Positions 44,101 to 52,062 of a stretch of DNA of 64,000 nt are shown here, piece by piece; positions within the stretch are counted from its first letter, which is position 1, and the number at the start of each line of letters is the position of its first letter. The DNA is from PLA5 sp040901705 (GTDB lineage Bacteria > Planctomycetota > Planctomycetia > Pirellulales > PLA5). A model generated the notes under the pieces. The model did not search any database, was not told the DNA's origin, and worked only from the letters and a program-made list of their open reading frames with translations. Made by a program: the position numbers and the translations under genes. The stretch is taken from contig JBBDYI010000290.1 in the NCBI GenBank assembly GCA_040901705.1, forward strand, positions 18,864 to 82,863, in the 5' to 3' direction.

Positions 44101-45261
44101 GGTGCGGCATCGACGGCCACGCTGACCGGACGGGCCTGGATCGACGTCCGCGAGATTCGCGTCGCCGGCAGCGTGTTGCCGCTCGACGTTGCCTGGACCG
44201 CCACGCCGCTGGGCACGTCGGCCGCCGGCCCTTGGTCCGACGGCTGGCAAATGACGATTCCCGTCGATTCGTCCACGGGACTTGTCACGCTCGAAGCCTA
44301 CGACCACCAAGGCAACCTCGTCGGAACGGACACGATCACGGTCGCCAGCACCGCGCCGCGGCCGATCGTCGATCAGCTTCGTATCGTCGAACTGATGTAT
44401 AACCCGCCGGGCAACGGCGATGGCGAAGAGTTCGTGGAAATCATGAACGTCAGCGCGATGCCGATCGCGAGCCTCGCTGGTGTCCACTTCACCAACGGCC
44501 TCGACTTTACGTTCGGCGACGTACCGCTGGCGGCGGGTCAGCGGGCGGTGATCGTGCGCGATCTTTCGGCATTCGAAGCCAGGTATGGATCGGGCATCAA
44601 CGTCGTCGGCGAGTACACCGGTTCGGCGCTCGACAATTCCGGCGAGCAACTTACGCTCGTCGACTCCGACGGCGCGCTCGTGCAGCAATTTACCTACGAC
44701 GATACGGGCGAAGGCTGGCATCCGACGACCGACGGCGAAGGCTACTCGCTCGTCATCATCGATCCGACAGCCGCTACGGCCACTTGGGATCTCGGCGGTT
44801 CTTGGCAGCCGAGTTTCAACATCGGGGGTTCGCCCGGCGCGGAAGACACGGCCTCGCTCGACGGCGACGTGAATGGGGATCTTCAAGTCGATCTCGTTGA
44901 CCTGGCGATCGTACAGTCGCACATTGGAACGACGTCGGGCGCAACGCGAGAACTTGGCGATTTGAATGGCGACGGCGCCGTCAATCGCGCGGACGTCGCG
45001 ATTCTCGCGGCAAATTTCGGACGACATTTGGCCAACGCCGCGGCCCCGGCGGCCGTCGTCGCGCGAGCCGCCGACCTTACCCGCCAGCCGACGTCCGGCC
45101 AGCAGAACACACTCCGTGCCGAACGCCGGGTGAGGCGGGCGAATACTACAACTGTTCCGCTCTCGTCTGCGGCGACCGACCAGGTGCTGGCGGAGTCGAC
45201 CGACGACCTTCGCCTCGCGATCGCCCGGCGCACGCGCGTTGTGGGGCGGCTGCCAAGGTAA
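38140..45261 (+). CDS. Giant secreted CotH/lamin-tail/LamG/dockerin-like protein
   Basis: A 2,373-residue secreted protein, GAGGAGG ribosome site. Residues 1-44 are a basic leader ending in the planctomycete LEPR-type motif (LEPRLVLDS). Domains in order: lamin-tail domain 1 (45-150, continuing 362-420), WSVD module A inside it (158-343), LamG first half (430-516), circularly permuted WSVD module B (520-706), LamG second half (707-838), lamin-tail-like 2 (850-955), lamin-tail domain 3 (977-1320) with a WRYNQ-type domain inside (1001-1181), CBM-like (1380-1500), CotH kinase-like (1612-1970, with GMPWDLDRAF), lamin-tail 4 (2080-2235), and a dockerin-like pair of calcium loops (2241-2300, DGDVNGDLQVDLVDLAIV, DLNGDGAVNRADVAIL). 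Function is unknown; adhesion or cell-surface assembly is likely. It shares modules with the upstream gene. Confidence 0.9.
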   Translation: MLWLQTWKTLTESRRSRAIADRRRSRRLSPATVEALEPRLVLDSTVVFNEIMYNPAGDDTGREWIELHNQMAVDMDVSLWRIDGAVEYDFPEETVIPGHGYLVVAADPDAFQTEYGVAGVLGPFAGSLSNGGETLELYNNFNSARTRALPPPPPAADKLWSVDIQAVGGVITQPNPPLKTGVEASSGWGDVWNAFNIAGHTGTTLNPTLALVNSAGTPTGVTFSIAGAISGWSENGDGLTSDYLFVAAGNSPTTANWQITGLDLAKTYSFFPYGSSLRDMGWNVDRGGDGSLANDAPLVVSAAGTLVEGVHPDATGKIVGSVANGTGDPEGNWAGFQLLEVDPTPGGAPDIAHLPGPGGLDGRRLMNSVNYDDGDDWPIEPDGSGASLAKIDPDAGSAQAENWTFSNTVGGTPGVRNFSDGRPLQVSQISDASGNGRHGAPFALGTVAEGFEGRAGSFDGATSYVEVPIDLNPTANSQITFGAWVRSDTTSPTHAIVSNDDGGWDRSIAIGSGVAPVSPGNENVWNAFNVQGHNLTSTNPSMNLVDRDGAATSVSFSILGTISGFSNAQNPAARLTNDYMFVSAGNSAANADWTIAGLVSQRQYDFYAYGGIARDASMRVDTNGDGSLAGETTRMAPVNGGILIGGVTASNSGQILGNVGPGSGGEGNWSGFQLVDRVTGQLWSVDIQAINGPLFGQQPPLLQSGPLSTGAGVGYSAFAGGHQFNGSGITADPATWAFVAGAFDQTTNSMTLYVDRDASTTADAVQVFTDAATAFGTSLLPTNIGRLPSGAWYFDGLIDNVFFADGALSAGQITALRDGGAAAVSALGGDLLAFYPFEDVAPGDTTVELPALVINEFDSSEAALFRVELVNSGDTAVNLAGMVLSTNETGAPDYSFPAQMLAAGGRIVVDEVALGFRPNDGDALFLFTAGKTSVVDAGHVDNSPRARYPDVTGPWLEPTTMTLGGANVVDLRDEIAINEIMYHGYPDRGTPPTPAEYATTTLLDWNATWRYNQVGQSVAGGQLPTNWAATSHPVDGSTWLSGNGLFALEPNGTIADIRTPLTLGGGRTTYYFETEFTVPTDAADGFELQIEHYIDDGALFYLNGVEIVDRVNLPAAGVTNATFALAQIEAAVATVVVSADRLAVAGFAKGVPQRLSVEVHQGAAASSDVVFGTRVHTRVQSAPGTPGTPYAESNEEWIELYNRSATTVDLTGWSLRGGVDYAFVGGTTIPAGGYLVVSNDAAALAAKYPAIAGEIVGIFSGTLSNSGETVRLEDPLGNPADEVRYYDGGRWPAAADGGGSSLELRDPGADNAQPAAWAASDESAGTAWRTYTYRGIAVNDGIGNDVFRELVLGMLDAGELLLDDISVVERPGTPQAVAVIRNGSFETDALGSAASSWRIIGNHSGTVIADPTNAANKVLRLVATGPTEDKHNHAETTFAANRPIAVGAEYEISFRAKWISGSNQLNSRLYFNFLQQTTLIDVSHDGGTPAAQNSRFAANVGPTYTEFYHGPVVPKANEEVTESVAAADPDGVASMALFYSVGGGGFSSIAMTDAGGGRYTGKIPGQAAASVVQFYVQGADALGAVSTYPADGASSRALYVVEDGQAAVGQLHNLRIVMTPADRDFLYLNTNRMSNAHLGATVIYDEREVFYDVGAQLKGSAFGRFAGTETGFSVRFNPDELFRGVHETISIERAGNKKELLAKHMYGRAGGGLVSFYDDVIRIVAPRANETGVTLLSMARYSDVFLDESFDNGGEGALYNMELLYNPNGTVDGNPESLKLNNPYNHTNGTVVIADRGDDKETYRWNYQMRNARGRDDYAPLIELMQAFSLAGSALDAATQQIMDVDQWMRTWAMFSLNGNDDLYTRVYDHNYRMYVRPEDGKIIGMPWDLDRAFQIATNAPLWGDENLRNVIELPTNKRLFYGHLFDIANTTANADYMTTWATHFAALTGQSFSGELGYIVARSNYVLGQLPGEFSFDIATADPLDVGAASTATLTGRAWIDVREIRVAGSVLPLDVAWTATPLGTSAAGPWSDGWQMTIPVDSSTGLVTLEAYDHQGNLVGTDTITVASTAPRPIVDQLRIVELMYNPPGNGDGEEFVEIMNVSAMPIASLAGVHFTNGLDFTFGDVPLAAGQRAVIVRDLSAFEARYGSGINVVGEYTGSALDNSGEQLTLVDSDGALVQQFTYDDTGEGWHPTTDGEGYSLVIIDPTAATATWDLGGSWQPSFNIGGSPGAEDTASLDGDVNGDLQVDLVDLAIVQSHIGTTSGATRELGDLNGDGAVNRADVAILAANFGRHLANAAAPAAVVARAADLTRQPTSGQQNTLRAERRVRRANTTTVPLSSAATDQVLAESTDDLRLAIARRTRVVGRLPR

Positions 45262-45394
45262 TTGGCGACGTCCTCGATCCGCACCAGATCGTTTTGTTCG
45301 TCCGGGTACGGTGACGGCGGCAACTCGAAAAACCACGACGACGCGGAGACCCTTGCGAATGCGGTTGGCGTGCCCGCGAGCGACCTGAATTCGT

Positions 45395-45916
45395 CTAGGC
45401 CAGTTGCCCGCCGCGGTCGGCTGCCAATTGCGTCAGTTCGATGAAACGGACGGCGTCGCCGTGGCGAATCGTTCCGCCGCGGAGAACGCGGGCGGTGATT
45501 CCGCCGTGGCCGCGCATGGCGTTGTATCCGCCCGTGCCGAGGTTTTCCTCCATCCGCGAGCAAGGAGCGCAGGGACCGGTGCCTTCGAGAAGCACATCGC
45601 CGATCTCGAAACGGGCCTTCGCCAGCGCCGCGAGGTTGATGCCGGCGACGACGATATTGCGGCGGATCCATTCGGGCGCGACGCGGTTAATGCCCAGCAG
45701 CGCGGCGACGACGCCGAGGTGCTCTTGCTGGATCAGCGTGACTTCGCGGTTGGACTTACCACTGCGGGCGTGATGATCGCCATCGAGTCCCGTGCCGACG
45801 CGAGCGGCGACTTGCTCGACGGGGTTGAGTTCGGCCCGCGGCGCGGGGCTGAGGCCGATCCACGCGACCCGACCAACTTGAGGCAGGCTCGAACGCAACT
45901 CGGCAATCGTATTCAT
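45395..45916 (-). CDS. MOSC domain protein
   Basis: A 173-residue MOSC domain protein (molybdenum cofactor sulfurase C-terminal family). It has the core GLDGDHHARSGKSNREVTLIQQEHL, then R-R-N-I-V-V-A-G-I-N-L and the cysteine-containing GTGPCAPCSRMEENLG. Such cysteine-rich loops bind sulfur or the molybdenum cofactor. ATG at 45916 is chosen because GGAG precedes it by 6-7 bases, rather than the upstream start inside the HtrA gap. It is 35 bases after the HtrA gene on the same strand and likely co-transcribed. Confidence 0.9.
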   Translation of the reverse strand: MNTIAELRSSLPQVGRVAWIGLSPAPRAELNPVEQVAARVGTGLDGDHHARSGKSNREVTLIQQEHLGVVAALLGINRVAPEWIRRNIVVAGINLAALAKARFEIGDVLLEGTGPCAPCSRMEENLGTGGYNAMRGHGGITARVLRGGTIRHGDAVRFIELTQLAADRGGQLA

Positions 45917-45951
45917 CGCGGCTCCATGTTTCTCATGACGAGACGCTGGCG

Positions 45952-47169
45952 TCATTCGTCGCTGACGCCAAGCTCGACGCGAATCTTCGCCGGGCGATTG
46001 TCTCGTTGCACGGTGACTTCGACGGGGTCGCCCGGCTTGTGGCTTTCGATGAGCGACATGAACTGCGACGCCGACTGGACCGGCTTACCGTCGACGGCCA
46101 CGATCGTGTCGGCTTGCGAACGGTCGAGGCGTTGCCATTCTTCGATGAACGCGCCGCGCTGGCGGCGCTCGCGGACGATGCGATAGCCGCGGAGGCCCGC
46201 CGATGCCGCGGGGCCGTTGGGCGTGACGGCTACGACGACCAGTCCTTGATCGGATTCGAGCACACGGGCGATGCCGACGTCGGGACGAATGACGCGGCCA
46301 TGTTCGATCAGTTGCGGCAGGATCGTGGCGATCGTGCTGGAACCGATGGCGAATCCGACGCCGGAGCTTTGGCCGGTCTTGCTGGCGATGGCGGTGTTCA
46401 TACCGATCACGCGGCCGCGGGTGTCGAGCAGCGGTCCGCCGGAATTGCCGGGATTGATCGAGGCGTCGATCTGGATGATCGACTTGATGGTGCGGCGGTT
46501 GCGCGAGGGCAGGGAGCGGTTGAGACTGGCGATGATGCCGGCGGTGAGCGTGCGCTCGAGGCCGAACGGGTTGCCGATGGCGAACACGCGCTGGCCGACG
46601 CGAAGCTGCGACGAGTCGCCAAACGTGACGGGGAACAAGACGTCCTCAGGCGCGTCGATGCGGATCAGGGCCATGTCGGTCGAAGCGTCGCGGCCGACGA
46701 CTTCGGCGGTGTAGGCCTTGCCGTCGAACAGCGTGACGCGGATTTCGTCGGCCCCTTCGACGACGTGGTAGTTGGTCAGGACGTGGCCCTGGCGGTCGAT
46801 GACGAATCCGGAACCAGCGCCTTCGGTCGGCGGGACTTCCAGTAGGAAGAACGGATCGTCATGCTGGGCACGGGTGGTGATGTTCGCCACGCTGTGGTTG
46901 GTCCGCTCGTAGACGTCGATGTTGACGCGCTCGTCGGGCATGAGCTCGTCGAGTCGGTTGCCGGGAACGAAGCCAGGGACCGTCGCCGCAGCGCCCGGAG
47001 ACGCAGCGGGATCGTCCGCACGGTCCGCGGGACGGCGAACGTCGAACTTCGCGGCGGGCGGTGGCTGTTGGGCGAGGGATTGCCTTTCGCCAGGACCATT
47101 TTCGATCAACACGGCGGCGGCCGCGCCGACCGCCAGGCACGTTGCACAAAGAATGAGGTTTCGCAGCAT
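45952..47169 (-). CDS. HtrA/DegP-type serine protease with one PDZ domain
   Basis: A 405-residue envelope protease. Residues 1-22 form a signal anchor. The S1C catalytic triad is H135 (N-Y-H-V-V-E-G), D165 (S-T-D-M-A-L-I) and S243 (N-P-G-N-S-G-G-P-L). The chymotrypsin-like domain begins around 85 and SGFVIDRQGHVLTNYHV marks it. A single PDZ domain follows (about 300-400, PDVGIARVL, SAGLRGYRIV, DTIVAVDGKPVQSASQF). An unusual basic loop R-E-R-R-Q-R-G lies within the PDZ. It likely degrades or refolds damaged exported proteins. MOSC follows in the operon. Confidence 0.94.
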   Translation of the reverse strand: MLRNLILCATCLAVGAAAAVLIENGPGERQSLAQQPPPAAKFDVRRPADRADDPAASPGAAATVPGFVPGNRLDELMPDERVNIDVYERTNHSVANITTRAQHDDPFFLLEVPPTEGAGSGFVIDRQGHVLTNYHVVEGADEIRVTLFDGKAYTAEVVGRDASTDMALIRIDAPEDVLFPVTFGDSSQLRVGQRVFAIGNPFGLERTLTAGIIASLNRSLPSRNRRTIKSIIQIDASINPGNSGGPLLDTRGRVIGMNTAIASKTGQSSGVGFAIGSSTIATILPQLIEHGRVIRPDVGIARVLESDQGLVVVAVTPNGPAASAGLRGYRIVRERRQRGAFIEEWQRLDRSQADTIVAVDGKPVQSASQFMSLIESHKPGDPVEVTVQRDNRPAKIRVELGVSDE

Positions 47170-47284
47170 GGCGTCACCTTTTGGGGGTTCGGGAATTCAG
47201 TACAGTGGCTCGACACTGCAAGTTTAACTATCTTACGAAGTTGGGCGAAGGCGAGTTCGCGTCGCCGATCCGCACGACTCGAAC

Positions 47285-48736
47285 ATGGTGAGCGCGATGA
47301 CGAGACTCAATGCGACCCACACGAGCGAATTTGGCGTCGATCGGCGCACCTTTTTGCGGCGAGCAGCCGGCGGCGCGGCGGCCTGGGGCGTCGGTGGGGC
47401 GGCGCTCGATTGGCTGCGGCCCGGCACCGCGATGGCCCAAGAGCCGGGCGAGCGGCCGCAGCGGCCCGACGGCGTAACGGTTCTCAATCCGCGCGGCCGC
47501 GTGCCGCTGAGCTTCATCATCGACGACTCGACCTGTTTGGTGAATCTCAACCGTTTCGCGATGCCGCAGTTCGCGGTGGCGACGGGCAATCGCCGCGTTT
47601 ACAACGACGCGTGGCGAAAGTGGCCGGCGGAGATACCGGACGACTTCGTCCGCAAGTTCGGCAACTGGTGCGGCGAACACGGCGTGAAGGGGAAGTACAG
47701 CATCGTGCCGTATCCGGCGTGCGTGGGGCGGCTCGATCGGGTGTTGCCGGGCTGGACCGACGCGGAAGTGAAGGCCAGCATCGAACTGGTCCGCACGCTG
47801 ATGATGCCGAATTGGGACATTCACCCGGAGATGATCACGCACACGTGGGCGATCGACACCAAGACGGGCCATCCGTATCCGGAGAAGTCGATGGACTTCG
47901 CGGAGAATTGGGGATGGTCGGCCGGCAAGTCGGCGGACGAGCTTACGGACTACCTTTCCTACGCGCTTACCATTCTCAAGAACGTCGGCCTGACGTGCGA
48001 GGGCGTCACGACGCCGGGTGGATTCGGCAACCGTTCGCTCGAAGCGCTGTCGAAGGCCACGCTAGCTTCGTGCCGCGACGTGTTCAAGACGGAGATTCCG
48101 CATTACTTCCGGCACTTGTACGACGAGGGCGAGCGGAGCGTCGCGCCGCGCGTCGAGTACGCCGAAGGTTTGGACGGCGACGATCCGCGGTGCGCAGTGT
48201 CGATCATCGGCTGCACCGGCGATTGGACCGGCGGCTGGGATTGTTCCGACCGGGGCGACCTCGACCGCTTCATCACGCCGGACCTCAAGAGCGGCCGGTT
48301 GGTCGACGTGATCGAGCGGGGCGAGCCGGCGTGCCTGGTGTGTCACTGGACGGGCATCTACTTCAACGGCGAGGAAGTCGGCTTCAAGATTTTCCAAGAG
48401 GTCGTTCGCCGGTTGCACGAGCGGTACGATCACCTGTCGTGGATGAAGCTCAGCGAGATCGCCCGCTATTGGGCGGCCAAGGAATTGACGGCGATTACCC
48501 AGCCCAGGGCCGAAAACGCGCTCGATCTGAAAGCCCCGTTTGCATGCCCGGCGTTCACGGTGAAGCTTGCCGCGAACGCGGATGCCCGCCCGGCAGTCGG
48601 CAACGGCGACAAGACGTTGTCGCTTAAGGAAGTCGATAAGCCGCTCGCGCTCGAGCCCGGCACGTTCGTTCGCCAGCGCGACGGCATCGTCTGTTGTTTC
48701 GACCTGACGAAAGGTGCATCGAAACTAAGTTGGTAG
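47285..48736 (+). CDS. Tat-exported protein, polysaccharide deacetylase-like
   Basis: A 483-residue protein with a Tat signal: V-D-R-R-T-F-L-R-R-A-A-G-G (about residues 18-30) and A-x-A cleavage near MAQEP. The body starts VPLSFIIDDSTCLVN, in which the D-D resembles the first metal motif of carbohydrate deacetylases. Conserved blocks include GVKGKYSIVPYP, DIHPEMITHTWAID, GVTTPGGFGNRSLEALSKA and CHWTGIYFNGEEVGF. Planctomycete genomes encode such proteins but the family is poorly characterised. The ATG at 47285 or a second at 47297 both keep the Tat motif. Function is suggested, not shown. Confidence 0.65.
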   Translation: MVSAMTRLNATHTSEFGVDRRTFLRRAAGGAAAWGVGGAALDWLRPGTAMAQEPGERPQRPDGVTVLNPRGRVPLSFIIDDSTCLVNLNRFAMPQFAVATGNRRVYNDAWRKWPAEIPDDFVRKFGNWCGEHGVKGKYSIVPYPACVGRLDRVLPGWTDAEVKASIELVRTLMMPNWDIHPEMITHTWAIDTKTGHPYPEKSMDFAENWGWSAGKSADELTDYLSYALTILKNVGLTCEGVTTPGGFGNRSLEALSKATLASCRDVFKTEIPHYFRHLYDEGERSVAPRVEYAEGLDGDDPRCAVSIIGCTGDWTGGWDCSDRGDLDRFITPDLKSGRLVDVIERGEPACLVCHWTGIYFNGEEVGFKIFQEVVRRLHERYDHLSWMKLSEIARYWAAKELTAITQPRAENALDLKAPFACPAFTVKLAANADARPAVGNGDKTLSLKEVDKPLALEPGTFVRQRDGIVCCFDLTKGASKLSW

Positions 48737-48874
48737 CATCTGCGAGCAAGCGGCAACGCGGTTTCGAGTCTCAGTGTGCCGCGGCGATGACGCAGCTCGC
48801 CGACGCCGAGGAAGCAGCGCTCAACGATACGTGCCAACGCCTGTACGTCCCTCGTACTGCGTCGATGCACCTCG

Positions 48875-49234
48875 CTATTTGCGGCGGCCAGCAGCCGCGT
48901 AGAGACTCTCCGGGCGGCGCGGCAAATTCGGTCCAAACGCCGCCAGCCCGAACAACGAGAACGCGACGAAGGCACCTGCGACCGTCAGCGGATGCATTCG
49001 CGATATTACGTAGGGCTGTCCGTAGTTCGGTCGCGCCGGCACGGCCAGCGGCGCGATCGGTCGGGCGGCGGTAACTTCTGTGATGATGGACGGCGGCGAT
49101 TCTAGTCCATCGCGACTGGCGCCGCCGACGGTGAGGGCGCACCCCAACAGACTTCCCAACAGTAGCGCTGCGGCGGCGCGTAGGTTTGCGTTTTCCACAT
49201 CGACGGGAAAACGCAAGCGTCGGACCGCTGGCAC
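48875..49234 (-). CDS. Putative small two-helix membrane protein
   Basis: A 119-residue frame beginning with GTG. It has two hydrophobic helices (about 17-38, AAAALLLGSLLGCALTVGG; about 80-105, HPLTVAGAFVAFSLFGLAAFG) and a Pro-rich linker PIAPLAVPARPNYGQPY. No homologue is recognised. Support is limited to hydrophobic pattern and amino acid balance, which are better than in competing frames. The start could be a later GTG. Its strand opposes the two flanking genes. Confidence 0.4.
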   Translation of the reverse strand: MPAVRRLRFPVDVENANLRAAAALLLGSLLGCALTVGGASRDGLESPPSIITEVTAARPIAPLAVPARPNYGQPYVISRMHPLTVAGAFVAFSLFGLAAFGPNLPRRPESLYAAAGRRK

Positions 49235-49680
49235 GCCGCCGCGCCGCCGTCGGCAAATTCAATGCGGTCGTGTTGATCGTAACGTCTATGTCGGGGCGAA
49301 CGGCGCGTTCTGCGTCAGATCGCCCTACCGAGCCGGTTTCGCGTTGTTGCGCTTGCGCATCACGGTCGCCACAGAATCGTTGCACTTTGGCAACGCCGAG
49401 CCGACTCTTCGCGCCGCCGCTCATGCCCGCGAGAAGTCCTACGACCGGACCTGCTGCCGTTCCAGACGGCTCAGCGAAGCCTCGCAATCGCCGCCACCGA
49501 TTCTTCGCCGAACATCGCCCCGCCTTTGGCAGATTGCGAGCGCGTTAATGTTTGCCGCGCCGCAATGCGTGACGTAGGTTTGAATGTGAAGGATCGAGGG
49601 CACTGCCACCCGTCCGCGAATCCATCCATCGTACAGACTACTCATTCCACTCGCGTCTCACCTCGGGGGGCGACCGCGCC
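49235..49680. other. Intergenic region upstream of the HDOD gene
   Basis: No gene is supported. It should carry the HDOD gene promoter. Nothing else of note was seen. Confidence 0.35.
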
Positions 49681-50616
49681 ATGACGAACGTTGAAACCAC
49701 CCGCACCGTCAACTTGCAAAAACTCCTGGCCGGCGCGCAACTGCCCGCGTTGCCGCAAAGCGCTATCCGGCTGCTCGAACTTTCGCAGAACCCGGACAAC
49801 GGCCCGGCCGAGTTCGCCGTGCCGATCGAAGTCGATCCGGGCCTGACCGGCCAGGTTCTCAAGTTCGTCAACTCGTCTTATTTCGGCTTCGCCCGCGAGA
49901 TCGACAACGTCAAGCAGGCGATCGCGCTGGTCGGCATCCGCACGATCAAGAACTTCGCGCTGTGGAGCGCGGTGTTCAGCCTGATGCCGAATCCCAAGTG
50001 TGGGCCGTTCGATCTGAAGTCGCTGTGGCAAGATTCGGTGCGCCGCGGTCTTTTCTCGCGGGCCTTGGGTAAAGCGATGGGGATGCGCGAGGCCGAAGAT
50101 TTATTTGCCGGCGCGCTGCTGCAAGACATGGCCGTGCCCCTGTTGGCGAAAGAACTGGCTGGCGATTACCTGAAGCTGCTCGAAGAGCGCAACGAAACCA
50201 AGACGCGGCTCTCGCAACTCGAGCGCGACCGCTTCGGCTGGACCCACGGTGAAGCGGCGGCCCAACTTTGCCGCACGTGGAATCTGCCGGATGCGTTCGT
50301 CAATCTGATCGAACACCACAGCGACCTCGACTCGCTCAACGAGAACGGAGGCACGCCGTCGCAAAAGGCGGTGGCCGTATCGGCGTTTCTGCCGGCGGCG
50401 GCCGATGGCGAATGGCACGAGTTTGCCCAGTTCGAGGCGGCCTACGCCCAACTCGTCGATCCGGCCAAGACGCCGGTCACCAAGCTGCTCGAAGAAACCG
50501 ACGCACAGTTTACGGAGTTTGCGCCGGTGCTGAAGCTGGCCGTTCCTACGCGGTCGCTCGTCGATTTGATTCAAGAGGCAACGACCCAAGTGGCCTCGGC
50601 CGCGCCCACAGCGTAA
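49681..50616 (+). CDS. HDOD domain protein
   Basis: A 311-residue protein whose core is an HDOD domain (about 15-210), a degenerate HD fold found in signalling proteins. Signatures are LPALPQSAIRLLELSQNP, the VDPGLTGQVLKFVNSSYFGF helix, VKQAIALVGIRTIKNFAL and WTHGEAAAQLCRTWNLPDAFVNLIEHH. The C-terminal third is an acidic helical extension of unknown role. HDOD proteins act as scaffolds in stress, motility or competence signalling. It is a stand-alone gene followed by a good terminator. Confidence 0.92.
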   Translation: MTNVETTRTVNLQKLLAGAQLPALPQSAIRLLELSQNPDNGPAEFAVPIEVDPGLTGQVLKFVNSSYFGFAREIDNVKQAIALVGIRTIKNFALWSAVFSLMPNPKCGPFDLKSLWQDSVRRGLFSRALGKAMGMREAEDLFAGALLQDMAVPLLAKELAGDYLKLLEERNETKTRLSQLERDRFGWTHGEAAAQLCRTWNLPDAFVNLIEHHSDLDSLNENGGTPSQKAVAVSAFLPAAADGEWHEFAQFEAAYAQLVDPAKTPVTKLLEETDAQFTEFAPVLKLAVPTRSLVDLIQEATTQVASAAPTA

Positions 50617-50662
50617 TCGCCCGCGCGGCCAAACGGGCCGCGCTATTCGGAGCAATGATGCG

Positions 50663-50702
50663 AACGAAGCCGGCCCGATTGGGGGTCGGCTTCGTTTTTT
50701 TT
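50663..50702 (+). terminator. Intrinsic terminator after the HDOD gene
   Basis: AACGAAGCCG / CGGCTTCGTT form a perfect 10-bp stem around a 14-base loop, followed by a T-run to 50702. Confidence 0.92.
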
Positions 50703-51016
50703 GTTGGGTTGTGGAGTTGTCGGATGGAGTTCTTGGATGCGGAGGCCACTCCGCGGAGGTAGATGGGCAGGATCTGCCGCAGTAGAGTTTGCGCTTGCGG
50801 TGTTTCTGGATATTTTTGGACCTTTGATTTTACAATTCGTCGCATCCTCGAGCGCCGTGCCCTTGTCCGCTGGGCCTCGTTTGCGACAATGCATTTGGGA
50901 ACGGGAAATCGGTTGTGTACAATGCAAGAGTGCGGCCCACGGCGCGTATCGATCGCGCGATAACGAAGGGCCGCCGCCAAGCGACAACGACGCTTTTTGC
51001 GTCGAGCCTGAACGCC
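50703..51016. other. Intergenic region before the TPR gene
   Basis: About 310 bases with no supported gene. The TPR reading frame is open from 50915, but the first residues are not conserved in character. Confidence 0.35.
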
Positions 51017-51589
51017 ATGGCCCATACCGATCGAATCCGACGCCAGCAGATCCGGCAGCTCGTCCGCGAAGCCGAGGGCTACCTGGATTTGATCTCCGCG
51101 TTGGCGGATCGATGGCCGTTGAGGTCCGAAGTTCGCGACTGCGTGGCCGAGAGGGCGCTCGCCACCTTGGCTCGCTTGCCGGAGTCGATGGCCGACCGCG
51201 CTACGGTGCTGCTGCTCCGCGGTCAGGCATTTCGCGCGATGGAACGCTACGCCGACGCGGTTTCCGAACTCGAAGAAGCGGCGGTTCTCGATAAAGACAA
51301 CCTTTCGACCCATCTGGCGCTCGGTTGGTGCTACAAGCGCCTCGGTCGCGTCGACCTGGCCATCGAATCGCTGCAAAACGGTCAGTCGGTCGAGCCGGAC
51401 GAGGCGATCGTCTATTACAATCTCGCCTGCTACTGGTCGCTCGCCAAGAACAAAGAGCAGGCGCTCGACAATCTCTCGCGGGCGCTGGCGATCGATGCGA
51501 ATTATCGCGATCTGATCGACGGCGAAAGCGATTTCGACAACCTCCGCGGCGACCCGGAGTTTCAAGCGCTGACCGCCGTGATCGTCTAG
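51017..51589 (+). CDS. Tetratricopeptide repeat protein
   Basis: A 190-residue helical protein with three TPR motifs in its C-terminal two-thirds. The pattern A-x-x-x-R-G-Q-A-F-R-A-M-E-R-Y-A-D-A-V and L-A-L-G-W-C-Y-K-R-L-G-R-V-D-L-A-I-E-S-L is clear, followed by Y-Y-N-L-A-C-Y-W-S-L-A-K-N-K-E-Q-A-L-D-N-L-S-R-A-L-A-I-D. The last part (DNLRGDPEFQALTAVI) caps the repeat. Function is protein binding; partner unknown. ATG at 51017 is preferred over 50915, because the extra 34 residues are Arg/Thr-rich and without the helical pattern. Confidence 0.8.
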   Translation: MAHTDRIRRQQIRQLVREAEGYLDLISALADRWPLRSEVRDCVAERALATLARLPESMADRATVLLLRGQAFRAMERYADAVSELEEAAVLDKDNLSTHLALGWCYKRLGRVDLAIESLQNGQSVEPDEAIVYYNLACYWSLAKNKEQALDNLSRALAIDANYRDLIDGESDFDNLRGDPEFQALTAVIV

Positions 51590-52062
51590 GCGAGGGCGAA
51601 CTTTTGGGCGGGGCGGTCTGCGTCCCACGATCTGGCGGTCGTTGCGGTCCCGACGCGGCGAATTGGCGCTCGACGACCCAAAGTCGGCAACGAGTTCGTC
51701 AATACCGGTACTTTCCGCAGCGTCCCGCGCATGGCGCTTGAAGCTGTGAGTGCTGTGAGCGATCTGCTTCGTGGCGAAACCTATCCCTGTCTGCGGGTCG
51801 CGCCCTGACGCGCCGTTCGCGCGGGCGGCGGTCGAAAAAAAACATCGCGGCAGGCCCGATTGCAGAAATGCCGAGTCTGGCCGCTGCCGATGTTTGTAGG
51901 TGTCGCGTGAGAACGGATTCGCCGATGCGGAAATGGATTTCCCGCTCGTGGCATCCCCGGTCGTCGGCTTCGCGGCCGATTCGACGCATCGCATATCGTC
52001 CCCGCGGGCGGTGTGGCGAAGCACGGATGATGTGTCCTTTGCCCGAACAGGAGGTCCAGTCG
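51590..52062. other. Intergenic region before the BBP7-like gene
   Basis: About 470 bases with no supported gene. An AGGAGG ribosome site lies at the right end, just before 52063. No terminator for the TPR gene is obvious. Confidence 0.35.

Noticed and set aside
43981..45336. Antisense frame opposite the giant gene
   Set aside because: The CotH, lamin-tail and dockerin-like signals are on the plus strand; the antisense frame lacks any pattern.
48771..49487. Longer minus-strand frame overlapping the two-helix membrane candidate
   Set aside because: It is Arg-rich and without hydrophobic or domain pattern; the 119-residue frame is the better candidate.
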